Source: an uncultured bacterium (GTDB lineage Bacteria; Bipolaricaulota; Bipolaricaulia; UBA7950; UBA9294). From it: a stretch of DNA of 47,031 nt. The stretch covers positions 1-47,031 of the forward strand of contig CAJVYM010000006.1 in NCBI GenBank assembly GCA_913009415.1. The letters are read 5' to 3'. Both the position numbers and the translations under genes were made by a program. Numbering within the stretch: position 1 is the stretch's first letter; the number at the start of each line of letters is the position of its first letter. The notes below the pieces were generated by a model. It was not told the origin of the DNA. It searched no databases and saw only the letters and a program-made list of their open reading frames with translations. Of the stretch, positions 31,646 to 42,634 are shown in pieces.

Positions 31646-33036
31646 CTTGATCGCTCGGGCTGTGCGCGCATGTGCACAGACGCGTGTTCATCGTCTGTCA
31701 TCGAATCATCGACCGGTTTCGTCGTGCGTCTTGGTATGGGCAAGCGCGCTACAACGAGCATTGCCGCGACCGCAAGGATGGCCGAGGTAAACAATGTGGC
31801 AGCATAGCCCAAGTGTTGCGCCATGAGACCACTCGTAACACCGGCGACGATCGTCCCCAATCCGGCGACGGCATTGTACAACCCAAGGGCCTGACCGCGA
31901 TACTCCGGCTGAGCGAGGCGCGATATCATGGCGACGCTGGAAAGCTGGAAGAAGGACCAACTCACTCCGACCCCGAAGAAGAACAACGATAGAAGCAATC
32001 GCGACGGAGCGACGGGCCATGCAAGGAGAGATGCACCCCCAAGCGCGAACAGCAGAACACGTGCCAGGAGTGATCCTGTCAGCACCGATTTATTCCCCAG
32101 ACGCTTGACACGCCGCATGGCAAGCGGATAAGCGATGACGATCGCCCCGTTTAAGACAACAAAATACGAGAAGACCGTCGATGAGGCAAACCCGAACCTG
32201 TCAGCAAGGAGGATAGGAAGCGGGACAAAGAAGAAACCGAATGCGGCGAACGCAAGGAGCATCGCCACGAGGAAGCTCTTCGTCTCACGTTTCAATCCCC
32301 CTTCTCCCCACAATAGCGCGGGAAGCCGACGGGGATTGAATCGGTGATAGAGATGAGACGGGGCAAACCGGGCTCGCTCCACGATGAAGTTTCCAAGTGC
32401 CAGAATTGTCCCACGAAAACGCCTATGGATAAATCTCGGACGAGTGCGAGGAATCAGGCGCGCAGCGAGAATGGCAGCCACCAGTCCGCCAAAGGCAAGG
32501 GCCCCAAAGACGGACCGGATTGCCGCTGCCTCACCCATCCGCGGTGATGCCACCGCCAAAGCCACGCTTCCAAAGATCAACCCGGATACCCAGCCGAGCG
32601 CCACCATCTGGTTAATATGGCCGATCTTTCCTTCCCACACTGACTCGTCGCGATTCTCGATCACGAGGAGAATGCTCACGGAAGCGTTCGCCACCCAGAA
32701 TAGGTTAAGCATCATGTTCAGCAGGACGATCGCCGTAAGCGATTGAGCAAACGCGATCCCGGCGAAACTCGCCGCCACCATGGTGTAACTCATGATCACA
32801 AACGGCTTTCGCCGGTGGGCGACGTCGGACAACCTTCCCCAAACGAGGCTTCCGACCACTCCCATCAAGCTCGCAAGACTCGATATGATCCCAACATTCT
32901 CCACCGTGCCACGCAAGACCTGCGCGACCATCAGCGGCACGAGGATTGATGATGTACCGACAACAAGGCTGGCAAGCCCCATCGCCCCATACCAGGGTTC
33001 GGTTTCCCTTCGCCATTTTCTCATTAACGCGAGCAT
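31642..33036 (-). CDS. Major facilitator superfamily transporter
   Basis: About 464 residues with 12 predicted helices. The MFS loop motif GRLSDVAHRRKPFV follows helix 2, and a long central charged loop (RFIHRRFRGTILALG ... GGLKRETKS) separates the halves. Substrate unknown; the plan resembles drug or sugar-phosphate permeases. ATG 33036 has GGAGG eight bases upstream; ATG 33057 is a weaker start. The basic and acidic C-terminal tail (about the last 40 residues) is not part of the fold. Co-transcribed with the AlaX-like gene. Confidence 0.88.
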   Translation of the reverse strand: MLALMRKWRRETEPWYGAMGLASLVVGTSSILVPLMVAQVLRGTVENVGIISSLASLMGVVGSLVWGRLSDVAHRRKPFVIMSYTMVAASFAGIAFAQSLTAIVLLNMMLNLFWVANASVSILLVIENRDESVWEGKIGHINQMVALGWVSGLIFGSVALAVASPRMGEAAAIRSVFGALAFGGLVAAILAARLIPRTRPRFIHRRFRGTILALGNFIVERARFAPSHLYHRFNPRRLPALLWGEGGLKRETKSFLVAMLLAFAAFGFFFVPLPILLADRFGFASSTVFSYFVVLNGAIVIAYPLAMRRVKRLGNKSVLTGSLLARVLLFALGGASLLAWPVAPSRLLLSLFFFGVGVSWSFFQLSSVAMISRLAQPEYRGQALGLYNAVAGLGTIVAGVTSGLMAQHLGYAATLFTSAILAVAAMLVVARLPIPRRTTKPVDDSMTDDEHASVHMRAQPERSR

Positions 33037-33082
33037 GCCCTTGGCCTCCGGTCCCATGTAAGGACGATCACTGAATCACGGG

Positions 33083-33110
33083 AGTCTACAACCAAGACCT
33101 GTATTGTCAA
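33083..33110 (-). promoter_or_regulatory. Putative promoter of the MFS-AlaX pair
   Basis: Minus strand: perfect -35 TTGACA (33105-33110), 16-base spacer, -10 TAGACT (33083-33088). Confidence 0.55.
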
Positions 33111-33141
33111 GCAAAACGTCCAACTTAGGATCAATCGCCAG

Positions 33142-33600
33142 TCAGTATCCCGATTGTCTCCCCGTCATCGACGAAATCGCTATCCTCACTACCGCTGCCT
33201 CCTTCAGAGCAGCATCGGGGTAGGAAGCTACGCTTACCACATAGTGCCCGATAATGACATCCATTCCTTTTCGCTTCTCCGCAAGGTCCTTCAGAATAGC
33301 TGATGTCCCGAATCCGACGACACTGCGGTAGTGGAATGTGTACGAACACGGCTCCCGTCCCGCCACGAGAGCGTGATCGATATCCACCTCGAAGGAGACC
33401 AGAGGGTTTCTTCTCAAGATATCGAGCTTCGTGCCCTCAAGCGCGCTGTGTATGTACAGACATCCACTGTCATAGCCGAAGTTCACCGGCACAACGTAGG
33501 GCGCCCCGTTGTCGCACAGGGCGATGCGGCAGACGAGCGCACGCTGCATAATGTCGTCGATAGCTGAGCGGTCGACGATCTCCTTTTCGCTTCTCCTCAT
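33142..33600 (-). CDS. NimA-like pyridoxamine-5'-phosphate-oxidase-fold flavoprotein
   Basis: 152 residues. Split-barrel features: VCRIALCDNGAPYVVPVNFGYD, IHSALEGTKLDILRRNPLVSFEVD, the GYD/GREPCSYTFHYRSVVGFG segment, and the family C-terminus EAAVVRIAISSMTGRQSGY. Relatives bind FMN or heme; some reduce nitroimidazoles. Overlaps the next DUF3795 gene by four bases (ATGA-type). Confidence 0.85.
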   Translation of the reverse strand: MRRSEKEIVDRSAIDDIMQRALVCRIALCDNGAPYVVPVNFGYDSGCLYIHSALEGTKLDILRRNPLVSFEVDIDHALVAGREPCSYTFHYRSVVGFGTSAILKDLAEKRKGMDVIIGHYVVSVASYPDAALKEAAVVRIAISSMTGRQSGY

Positions 33601-34181
33601 CTCTTCTTCCTCCGCAGTGATAGATCGATATCGAGCTTCCGCGCTAAATCTTCGATGGCCACGCGCATGTGCCTAGCAAGCTCTTTGCGATCGTCGCTGT
33701 TGATCTTCCCGACCAAGACCTGTCGCTCAACCCGCGTGATCGCCTGCGTGATCACTCGCGTGGGGAGAAGCGCACAGGTTGTGCAGTAGAACGTCATCGA
33801 TCTTCCGGCGTTGTAGCCTACGATCAGACGCTTGGCAAGGAGGCGTCGCTCCCTCTGTTCGCTCAAGAACGATTCCATGCCGAACTTCCTGATGTGATCG
33901 AGGTTCTCAAATGCCGCTCTGTGGCTGATAAAGCTATCGAGCTCCTCATCGATCTTGAGCGCTCGCTTCAGGCGCGTACACGGATACTCTGGACACTCGG
34001 CACAGGTGAGATACCCGCGCTTGGTCACGCAGCGGAAGACACCGCAGTACGCCCCCATCCGCCCGAAGGAACACCCAGAGCAGCGGCTCTTCGCTTGTGA
34101 CTGGTAACGCGGGCAGAGGCCGCAATACAGACCACAGGCCCCGACAAGTCTTTTCTCCTCAGAAAGCGTCGACTCTTCCAA
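33597..34181 (-). CDS. DUF3795 protein, longer form
   Basis: 194 residues. The first 90 are Cys-rich, with CGLYCGLCPRYQ, CSGCSFGR, YCGVFRCV and CAECPEYPCTRL, the metal-binding pattern of DUF3795. The rest is a charged helical region with TFYCTTCALLP. Function unknown; the cysteines suggest zinc or Fe-S binding. Sits between a second DUF3795 gene and the NimA-like flavoprotein, with gaps of seven bases or less. Confidence 0.82.
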   Translation of the reverse strand: MEESTLSEEKRLVGACGLYCGLCPRYQSQAKSRCSGCSFGRMGAYCGVFRCVTKRGYLTCAECPEYPCTRLKRALKIDEELDSFISHRAAFENLDHIRKFGMESFLSEQRERRLLAKRLIVGYNAGRSMTFYCTTCALLPTRVITQAITRVERQVLVGKINSDDRKELARHMRVAIEDLARKLDIDLSLRRKKR

Positions 34182-34187
34182 CGGTAT

Positions 34188-34541
34188 CTACAGATTCTGT
34201 CTGATCTGATCGAGCGCGGCCTGTGCATGCGGGGCAAAGGAAAAGAGCCCCTTGAGTTCGCTACAGGGGTAATCCGTGCAGTGGGCGCAGTTGCGCACCT
34301 TCTTATCACTGGCACAAACGCGGATCTTGCATTCATCCCAGTGTCCTATATGCCGATCGGTTGTCGCCAGGCAACCGTCACACACGCAGTCATCGGCGGT
34401 TAGCGTAGCGTCGTACTCCACGCTCCACTGCGCCGCAACCTTTACCAGTTGCTCCCTGTCGTCCGCTTGTGTCGCAATGTAGGCCGGGCACTCTGTGCAG
34501 ACGAGTCCGCAGTAGGCGATCATTTTCTCCATCTTCTCCAT
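34188..34541 (-). CDS. DUF3795 protein, short form
   Basis: 117 residues, essentially the domain alone: AYCGLVCTECPAYIAT, CVCDGCLA, CKIRVCASDK and CAHCTDYPCSELKGLF. The SD AGGAGGAGGGG fixes the start at ATG 34541 ahead of two later in-frame ATGs. It looks like a paralogue of the following gene. Function unknown. Confidence 0.83.
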   Translation of the reverse strand: MEKMEKMIAYCGLVCTECPAYIATQADDREQLVKVAAQWSVEYDATLTADDCVCDGCLATTDRHIGHWDECKIRVCASDKKVRNCAHCTDYPCSELKGLFSFAPHAQAALDQIRQNL

Positions 34542-34611
34542 TTCATCCCCTCCTCCTTATCATCCTACCCGCTGAATGAGCGTAAGCAAAACGCGCATCG
34601 CTCGAATAAGG

Positions 34612-35550
34612 CTACCGCGGGTTGATTCCATCTGGGAAATAGTCGGACCTGTACGCGATCAGTGACCCCTTGTCACTCGAAGCGATAAGGGCCAGGAACT
34701 CGTCGCCCTTGGCCAGGAGTATGCTGTTTCCGACGTTGCTTGTGAGGTTGTACTTATCGACGAGAACCTCATGTGATCCGACCGTGATCGGTGCAACACC
34801 GGCTCGCTGTACGCGTAGGATGATGGGCTGATCGTTCTTTCGCGGATCGTCTTCTTTCCCCTTGCCCCCAAGCAGTGGAATCACCTGAAACTTCGCCACA
34901 CCCCCATCCTCAAGTAATCTGAAGAGTAGAGGGATAAAGGCGTAGGTACTGAACGTCCCCAACACAAGCGGGTTATCCGTCCCGATTTGTGTCTCCTCTT
35001 TCTCGTCGCCCGCTGTCAGGTGCACGACACTGCCGACAACCGTCCCTTCAACATGGCGACTCCCGATCCCTAGCGGGCCATTGATGTCGAGCGTGTACCG
35101 ATTGGGGCGAAGATTGCGGTCCAAGGAGATGTTCTGCGAGAAGACGGCCTTGACCGTCGCGAAAAGAACCTTGAACGAGAAGGTTCCATGGGATGTCATA
35201 TTAACCCCACGATCGCTCGATACCTGCAGTTCGTAACTCTCCTCGCCGAACTGCTTGCCGTTACCGATGATCGCCAGCGTCCCGGACACGTTCTTGTCAG
35301 GGAGCTGTACCCGTTCCTCGGGCTTGAGAGACTCGATCTTCCCTGGTGCTGGGAGCGATTCGGTCTGGATGGGAGGAGTGACGAGCCAGCCCGATGGTAT
35401 CTCTCTTGTCTCCACGGGAACCTCTTCACCCGGCGGAGTACGAGAGGAGATGACAATAAGGATAATTGCGGCACAGGACAGCAGCAGAAGCAGTATTCCT
35501 AAGAAGAGGGCGATGCGCTTCCACGTGCGGCGACTCGTCGTGTTCCTCAT
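34612..35550 (-). CDS. Membrane-anchored exported protein, function unknown
   Basis: About 312 residues from ATG 35550; the longer ORF upstream runs into murE and is rejected. A basic N-terminus (RRTWKR) is followed by one helix (IALFLGILLLLLSCAAIILIVIS), then a Pro-rich linker and a beta-rich extracytoplasmic region with no motif I recognise. It repeatedly has strand-like pieces ending near YKS/YLTSN and DKGSLIAYRSD. Located 58 bases after murE in the same direction. I can assign only location, not function. Confidence 0.7.
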   Translation of the reverse strand: MRNTTSRRTWKRIALFLGILLLLLSCAAIILIVISSRTPPGEEVPVETREIPSGWLVTPPIQTESLPAPGKIESLKPEERVQLPDKNVSGTLAIIGNGKQFGEESYELQVSSDRGVNMTSHGTFSFKVLFATVKAVFSQNISLDRNLRPNRYTLDINGPLGIGSRHVEGTVVGSVVHLTAGDEKEETQIGTDNPLVLGTFSTYAFIPLLFRLLEDGGVAKFQVIPLLGGKGKEDDPRKNDQPIILRVQRAGVAPITVGSHEVLVDKYNLTSNVGNSILLAKGDEFLALIASSDKGSLIAYRSDYFPDGINPR

Positions 35551-35608
35551 CTTCGCTGCGGCGAGGATATGCGAACGCGCAACCCGTGGCAGGCGCCAAC
35601 TTGGGGTC

Positions 35609-37126
35609 TCATTCTGCCAGTCCAGCCTGGCGCAGGAATTCGGCGTCGTTGTACGGGACGAATTCATGCCCAACGATCTGATAGGGTTCGTGTCCTTTTC
35701 CCGCGATGAGGATGACGTCACTTGGACCGGCAAGTACAATCGCTCGCTTGATCGCCCGCTGCCGGTCTACGATGCGCTCATGTACGCTGCCCGCTGGAAT
35801 TCCCGCGGCGATGGCGTCGATGATCTCCCGAGGATCCTCGCCCTTAGGATTATCCGTTGTGACGATGGTGATATCGGCTAGGCTTCCGCTGATCCTTCCC
35901 ATAATTGGGCGCTTGTCGCGATCGCTCTCCCCACCGCAGCCGAAGACACAGATGACCCGCTCGTAGTACGGACGCAGCGATGTAAGCATCTTTTCCAGCG
36001 AGTCCGGGCTGTGCGCGAAGTCGACGACAATCCTCGCGCCGCTCGCAGATCTCATAAACTGATAGCGTCCGGGGACACTGCGCGCGGTAGCAAGCCTGCT
36101 TGCAATTACAGGAAGAGGTATCCCCGCCTCCGCGCTTGCAGCCGTCGCGGCAAGCGCGTTGTACACGTTGTGCTCCCCGGGTAGAGCGATACTCACCGAA
36201 AAGCGTTCCTTCCCATGCGCGATAGTAAATCGCGTGGATTCCAGTGAATGCTCGATATCTGTCGCCCTGTAAGTCGCCTTGTTGGCAATGGCGTAGGTGG
36301 TCACCATACCGCGTGCAGCAGCGATGACCTGCTCGGCCACGGGGTCATCGGCGTTGATGATCGCTCGCGCTTCCGGCTTCAGGTTCCGGAACAGGAGGAG
36401 TTTCGCGCGCAGGTAGCCGCCACGGTCGGAATGGAAGTCGTAGTGGTCGTGAGTGAGGTTGGTGAATACAGCCGTATCGAAGTCTATGTTATCCACGCGG
36501 TGCAACGCCAGGCCAGCGGAGGAGGCCTCAAGGATGAGGTTTTTCTTCCCCGCGGCACGCGCATCCGAGGCAATCCGCTGCACGATCGGGCTCTCCGGGG
36601 TGGTGACCGCATGCAGTCCTCTCGCCTCGTTACTGACCGTGCCGACGATGACGCTCTCATCATCTCCAAGCAGATGAGCGATCAGGTGGCAGACCGTGGT
36701 CTTTCCGTTTGTTCCAGTCACCCCAACGGTGAACAAGTCGCGCGACGGGTGAGAGAAGAACGCCGCCGACAGCGTAGCGAGCGCACTCCTGGCATCATGC
36801 ACACGGAGCAACGGGACGCTGCTGCAAGGAGCATCCTCGCAAGCGACCACGGCGGCCGCGCCGCGAGCAACAGCATCGGCAATGAAGCGCTGCCCATCAG
36901 CGACGAATCCCTTGATAGCGACAAATAAATACCCTTCCTGCACCTCGCGCGAGTCCCGGGTGATACCAGAGATGCCAACGTGCTCCCACCCTGGTTCAGG
37001 CTTCAGTCCGACCGCTATGGCAAGGAAGGTAAGGGATTTGGAGATTGAGCGATTTTGCGATTTTGCGATTTTGCGCCGGCCAAGATCCTGATCTTTACCT
37101 GACTCGATCACTGCGTTATCGCTCAT
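35609..37126 (-). CDS. murE: UDP-N-acetylmuramyl-tripeptide synthetase
   Basis: About 505 residues. Mur-ligase domains in order: N-terminal UDP-binding (GISGITRDSREVQEGYLFVA), ATP loop GVTGTNGKTTVCHLIAHLL, TTPESP, TNLTHDHYDFH, and the C-terminal domain with DFAHSPDSL and FGCGGESDRDKRP. It adds the third amino acid to the peptidoglycan stem. The substrate motif reads DNPKGEDP, not the DNPR of meso-diaminopimelate enzymes, so the amino acid is open. The first 30 residues include a stretch (RRKIAKSQNRSISKSL) encoded by a GCGATTTT tandem repeat. TGATG overlap with the upstream methyltransferase gene. Confidence 0.92.
   Translation of the reverse strand: MSDNAVIESGKDQDLGRRKIAKSQNRSISKSLTFLAIAVGLKPEPGWEHVGISGITRDSREVQEGYLFVAIKGFVADGQRFIADAVARGAAAVVACEDAPCSSVPLLRVHDARSALATLSAAFFSHPSRDLFTVGVTGTNGKTTVCHLIAHLLGDDESVIVGTVSNEARGLHAVTTPESPIVQRIASDARAAGKKNLILEASSAGLALHRVDNIDFDTAVFTNLTHDHYDFHSDRGGYLRAKLLLFRNLKPEARAIINADDPVAEQVIAAARGMVTTYAIANKATYRATDIEHSLESTRFTIAHGKERFSVSIALPGEHNVYNALAATAASAEAGIPLPVIASRLATARSVPGRYQFMRSASGARIVVDFAHSPDSLEKMLTSLRPYYERVICVFGCGGESDRDKRPIMGRISGSLADITIVTTDNPKGEDPREIIDAIAAGIPAGSVHERIVDRQRAIKRAIVLAGPSDVILIAGKGHEPYQIVGHEFVPYNDAEFLRQAGLAE
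37040..37075. repeat. GCGATTTT tandem repeat in the 5' end of murE
   Basis: Three direct copies of GCGATTTT (37049-37072) follow GGAGATTGA. A related sequence in the opposite orientation lies at 37144-37171, at the end of the neighbouring methyltransferase gene. Both are translated. Confidence 0.8.
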
Positions 37127-37692
37127 CACGTCTTTCTCCCGACCGCTAAATCACTGAATCTCTCAATCTCCGGATTCTCCGGTATACGGTAGAGGTAGAT
37201 AGGATACCCGGTCTTGGCAGTGCCGACCTTATCTGGCGTCCACCCCCACATCGGATGGTAGTAGGAGACGATGCGCGCCCCGGGGCGAAGCTCCCGCAGC
37301 AGTTTATCTTGCAGCTTAAAGTTCGCATCAGGAGATAGGAAGAGGACAACGACATCGGCGTCATGCAGGTCGGCCTTGTACATATCCTTCCATAGGATGC
37401 GCACGCGACTGTGCACTCCGGCGAGGCACGCCCATGTTCGCGCCCACAACACACGCGCCGGGTCAATCTCGATCCCTATCCCTTGTGCACCGAGCGCACG
37501 TGCAGCAGTGATCACAATTCGCCCGTCACCACAACCCAGATCGACGACGGTCTCTCCTCTCTTCACTTGGGCAAGAGACAGGATCCGGCGCACGCTCACC
37601 CGGTCGGTCGGCTGCCACAGCGCATCGAGGGTAAGGTTCCAGCCTACCCAGATGGCACTCAGCGCACCTAAGATCGCAACGCCGATGAGCAT
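37126..37692 (-). CDS. Membrane-anchored class I SAM methyltransferase
   Basis: 188 residues. An N-terminal helix (LIGVAILGALSAIWVGWNL) is followed by the methyltransferase motif I VVDLGCGDGRIVITAARAL, an acidic end of strand 2 (IGIEIDPARV), and VVVLFLSPDANF. Resembles small membrane-linked methylases of unknown substrate. The last 16 or so residues (ENPEIERFSDLAVGRKT) are encoded by a repeat and are probably not part of the ancestral fold. Starts three bases after the preceding barrel gene ends and overlaps murE. Confidence 0.82.
   Translation of the reverse strand: MLIGVAILGALSAIWVGWNLTLDALWQPTDRVSVRRILSLAQVKRGETVVDLGCGDGRIVITAARALGAQGIGIEIDPARVLWARTWACLAGVHSRVRILWKDMYKADLHDADVVVLFLSPDANFKLQDKLLRELRPGARIVSYYHPMWGWTPDKVGTAKTGYPIYLYRIPENPEIERFSDLAVGRKT
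37144..37171. repeat. Inverted relative of the murE repeat at the methyltransferase 3' end
   Basis: Read on the minus strand it begins GGAGATTGAGAGATT, matching the plus-strand copy at 37040 (GGAGATTGAGCGATT) and ending GATTTAGCG against GATTTTGCG. It encodes ENPEIERFSDLAV at the protein's C-terminus. Confidence 0.7.
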
Positions 37693-37695
37693 CTA

Positions 37696-38157
37696 CTAGA
37701 ACGAGAAGCTGATACCGCCCTCGTAGATCGGCCCGTAGGTGATCACCGCTGAGAATCGCACAACGTAGTGGATGTCGAAAAACAGGCTCGCCGGCTCAGA
37801 AATGGCGATGTGCGTTCCAGCTAGCGCGTCGAGTGTCCATCCCAACCGGTTCTGCACGCCAGACGGGGTTAGGACGACTCCTCCTCCCAACCCGATGAAC
37901 AGCGCGAACGGGGGGAGCGGATAGTAGCCGCACAGTGTCGCATTCATCGTCATCAGGCCAGAGATGCCGGAATTAACGGCGACCGACAGTTGTGCCCGCA
38001 GGCCAAGGAAGTCGATTAACGGCGTCTCGGTAATCGTCCCAACCATGATCATCCCCGTCGGGTCGATACCTGCGCCAATGCCAATCGACGTCGCACTTGC
38101 CCACACCGGCACGATCAAAAGCACAATGATTGCAACAACAAGTGTTCGCTTCTTCAT
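37696..38157 (-). CDS. Small outer-membrane beta-barrel protein
   Basis: About 153 residues from ATG 38157, with AGGAG upstream. Signal peptide MKKRTLVVAIIVLLIVPVWA with cleavage near ASA. The mature part is alternating hydrophobic strands and glycines (FALFIGLGGGVVLTPSG) and ends GGISFSF, the aromatic C-terminus recognised by the barrel-assembly machinery. Function unknown. Three bases separate it from the methyltransferase gene. Confidence 0.72.
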   Translation of the reverse strand: MKKRTLVVAIIVLLIVPVWASATSIGIGAGIDPTGMIMVGTITETPLIDFLGLRAQLSVAVNSGISGLMTMNATLCGYYPLPPFALFIGLGGGVVLTPSGVQNRLGWTLDALAGTHIAISEPASLFFDIHYVVRFSAVITYGPIYEGGISFSF

Positions 38158-38226
38158 CTTCACTCCTTTTCTTGACTCTACCACCGCCGAAAAGAAAATC
38201 AGCAGCATAGGTCCGAAAAAGAGGGG

Positions 38227-40158
<1,932 letters not shown>

Positions 40159-40318
40159 TAACCGGCCCTTGCACCGCGACGCATGTGAGCCCTTCAACCT
40201 GAGATTTAATATCTGTAAATTAGAAAAGTATTAGTGTTAAATACTATCGATACAAGGAATATAGCAGCAACGGCGCTGGATCCATTGAAGCAGAACACGA
40301 GATGCTGACGGACATGAG

Positions 40319-40342
40319 CGAGGGGCGTATCACCGCCCCTCG
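40319..40342 (-). terminator. Hairpin after the aldehyde oxidoreductase gene
   Basis: A nine-base perfect stem CGAGGGGCG/CGCCCCTCG with a six-base loop starts about 13 bases after the stop codon. There is no T-run, so it is a moderate terminator candidate. The rest of the 240-base gap up to gyrB (40159-40318) is AT-rich, with nothing I recognise. Confidence 0.5.
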
Positions 40343-40354
40343 CTTGGAACACCC

Positions 40355-42511
40355 CTATTGATAAGGCTTTATGACCTTGATGACATCAGGGAAGTCGATT
40401 CCTAACCGCTCCAGCGTTGCGAGCGTGGGAACGCCGTCGTTTGTCCAACCGCGCCGCTGGTACGCCGCGTCGCACAGCTTATCGTACTGCTCCTCACGGA
40501 ACGCGCGCAGGACCTTCACCTTCTCCGCTGTACTCATCCCAGTCGGATCTACTTCCACCTTCTCCTGCAACTGCTTATCGTATCGCTCGGCGCGGGACTC
40601 GTACTCCTCCTCGGTCACCGGGCCAACGGAACGATAAGGAATCCGGTCGTGCTCGCGGCGGCCATAACCCAGGCGCAGGTTGAACACTCGCTGGAAGTTA
40701 TAAACCCGCTCGGACTGGATGATGAGATCATCAGGAGTAACCTCAATTCCGGTAACACCGGAGAAGAGATCACAGTAGTTCTGCACGTGCTCCGGCACCT
40801 TGGCACTGTCGATCCCGTTGTAACGAGTGCCATTGTCCGCCGGTTCGATGTCGTTCCACGGAAGCTTGCACAACCCCATCAGACCAAACCAGGTGCGCCA
40901 CATCGGGAAGTAGTGGAGCGCTTCCGCCTTATCCTCGAACGTCGGGATCTGGTTATTCACCATGTCCATGAAGATCAACCACGCCTCGTCGTGCTGCGGT
41001 CCTTTCAACGCCAGGCCGTAGCCGCCCTGCATAGCCAGTGACTCCTTGGTCACATACTCGGAGTACTCCATTCCCTTGCACTCCATTCCGATATCGTTTA
41101 AGAAATCCGGATCAGCGCCGTACTCCTTTACGAAATACTCCTTCATCCGTCTGATCCCCTGACCGGCGATCGCCCCGAACCCCTCTCCGCGACCGATCTG
41201 GTGCAGCACTTCGAGCGCATCGTTAGCCTTTCCAAAGTGCAAGTCGAGGCCGCCGGTCTTCTCCTTGTCCAGAATTCCGGCCTCGTAGCACTCCATGACA
41301 AACGCCATCCCCGTTGTGTAGGAGATGGTATCGAGCCCGTAGGTATCGCAGTAGAAGTTCATCTCCAGGACAAACTCGGGGTCGAAAATTCCCATGTTCG
41401 CCGAGCCACCGGCCGTCTCGTATTCCGGGCCGTCCACAACGACATGCTGCCCCTTGTACGGTCCCGTGTGCAGCTCAAAGCCATCGACGGCGTGCGAGCA
41501 GGACATGGTGCAACCCATCCAGCAGCCGTCCGGCGTCCCTTGCGTAAACTTTTCGCGCCACACAGTGGATGAGATCTTGCCCGTATCGGGGTGAGATCCA
41601 AACCTATAGTTTGTCACCGGTAGCAGGTCGAACTCGTCCATGATCTCCACCAGATGCGCCGTCCCGACATGGCGCATGTCGCACTGCGAGGAATCGAGAG
41701 TGAGGATCTCCTTGTTGATCCGCTCCCCCGCTCGCTTCAACTTCTCCATATCCGCCGGGCCGTTGGCATCAGGCTTAACGCCGGTGTGCTTCACCACCAG
41801 CGCGGCGATCCCCTTGTCGCGAAAGACCGTGCCGATCCCCCCGCGACCGGCCTGCTTCACACGCGGGACCCTACGCTTCATATCGAAGAAACTGAAATTC
41901 AGGCAACCGATGTACGCATGCTCCGCCCCGACGCCGGCCGAGACAGTAGAGATGGCCAGAAGATCGCGCGGAGAGTCGGATTCGGCAAACTGATGCAGCA
42001 ACTTATGTGCGAGGACGTGCGTGTTCAAGTCGGTCTCGGTCGACTCGAGGATCTCCACCGTTCTCGCATCCCCATCGATGAACACGATGACATCGCGATC
42101 GCTCTTACCCTGAATCTCGAGCGAGTCCCAGCCGGAGAACTTAAGGTACGGGCCGAAGTATCCCCCGACGTTGGAGTCGATCACGCTTCCCGTAGTGGGA
42201 GAAAGGCTAACGACGAGCGACTTCCCCGCACCAGGATAGGTAGTGATCCCGCCGATCGGCCCCGCCCCGATCACGATCTCGTTCTCCGGATCGTTCCACT
42301 TTGTATCCTTCGTGACCGCGTTCCACAGGCGCCACAGGCCAAACCCACGCCCGCCGATGAACTTCTCCTTCATCATTTGGGTCACTGGCCGCGCCTCGAT
42401 CTTCCCCGTACCGACGTTCACGTAGAGCGTTTGATTCGCGTAGCCATGCTTCAACTGCACCGACTCGTACGACATCTGAGAAATGACCCTGTACCCCTCA
42501 TGTTCTGCCAT
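40355..42511 (-). CDS. aor: Tungsten-type aldehyde ferredoxin oxidoreductase
   Basis: About 718 residues from ATG 42511, with AGGAGGG four bases upstream; the upstream ATG (42532) overlaps that SD. AOR N-domain: GGRGFGLWRLWN, GAGPIGGITTYPGAGKS, SNVGGYFGPYLKFSGWD, VKQAGRGGIGTVFRDKGIAALV. The Fe-S cysteines near the centre are Cys330, Cys334, Cys338 (GCWMGCTMSC), and a later one is in MGLCKLPW. The enzyme oxidises aldehydes to acids (or the reverse) with ferredoxin, using a tungsto-bispterin cofactor in the cytoplasm. The Cys spacing, CX3CX3C, differs from the CX2CX3C of characterised AOR, so the subfamily and substrate are uncertain. Confidence 0.9.
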   Translation of the reverse strand: MAEHEGYRVISQMSYESVQLKHGYANQTLYVNVGTGKIEARPVTQMMKEKFIGGRGFGLWRLWNAVTKDTKWNDPENEIVIGAGPIGGITTYPGAGKSLVVSLSPTTGSVIDSNVGGYFGPYLKFSGWDSLEIQGKSDRDVIVFIDGDARTVEILESTETDLNTHVLAHKLLHQFAESDSPRDLLAISTVSAGVGAEHAYIGCLNFSFFDMKRRVPRVKQAGRGGIGTVFRDKGIAALVVKHTGVKPDANGPADMEKLKRAGERINKEILTLDSSQCDMRHVGTAHLVEIMDEFDLLPVTNYRFGSHPDTGKISSTVWREKFTQGTPDGCWMGCTMSCSHAVDGFELHTGPYKGQHVVVDGPEYETAGGSANMGIFDPEFVLEMNFYCDTYGLDTISYTTGMAFVMECYEAGILDKEKTGGLDLHFGKANDALEVLHQIGRGEGFGAIAGQGIRRMKEYFVKEYGADPDFLNDIGMECKGMEYSEYVTKESLAMQGGYGLALKGPQHDEAWLIFMDMVNNQIPTFEDKAEALHYFPMWRTWFGLMGLCKLPWNDIEPADNGTRYNGIDSAKVPEHVQNYCDLFSGVTGIEVTPDDLIIQSERVYNFQRVFNLRLGYGRREHDRIPYRSVGPVTEEEYESRAERYDKQLQEKVEVDPTGMSTAEKVKVLRAFREEQYDKLCDAAYQRRGWTNDGVPTLATLERLGIDFPDVIKVIKPYQ

Positions 42512-42634
42512 CGATCCCTCCTCAATGGACACTTACTAAGCTTGATTGGTTACTACAACGCGTGAGTTTAGGAAACGGACTACGAATTCGCAACTGCCCT
42601 TCCTTTGGGTTCATACCTTTGAAAGCGCCGTCAA

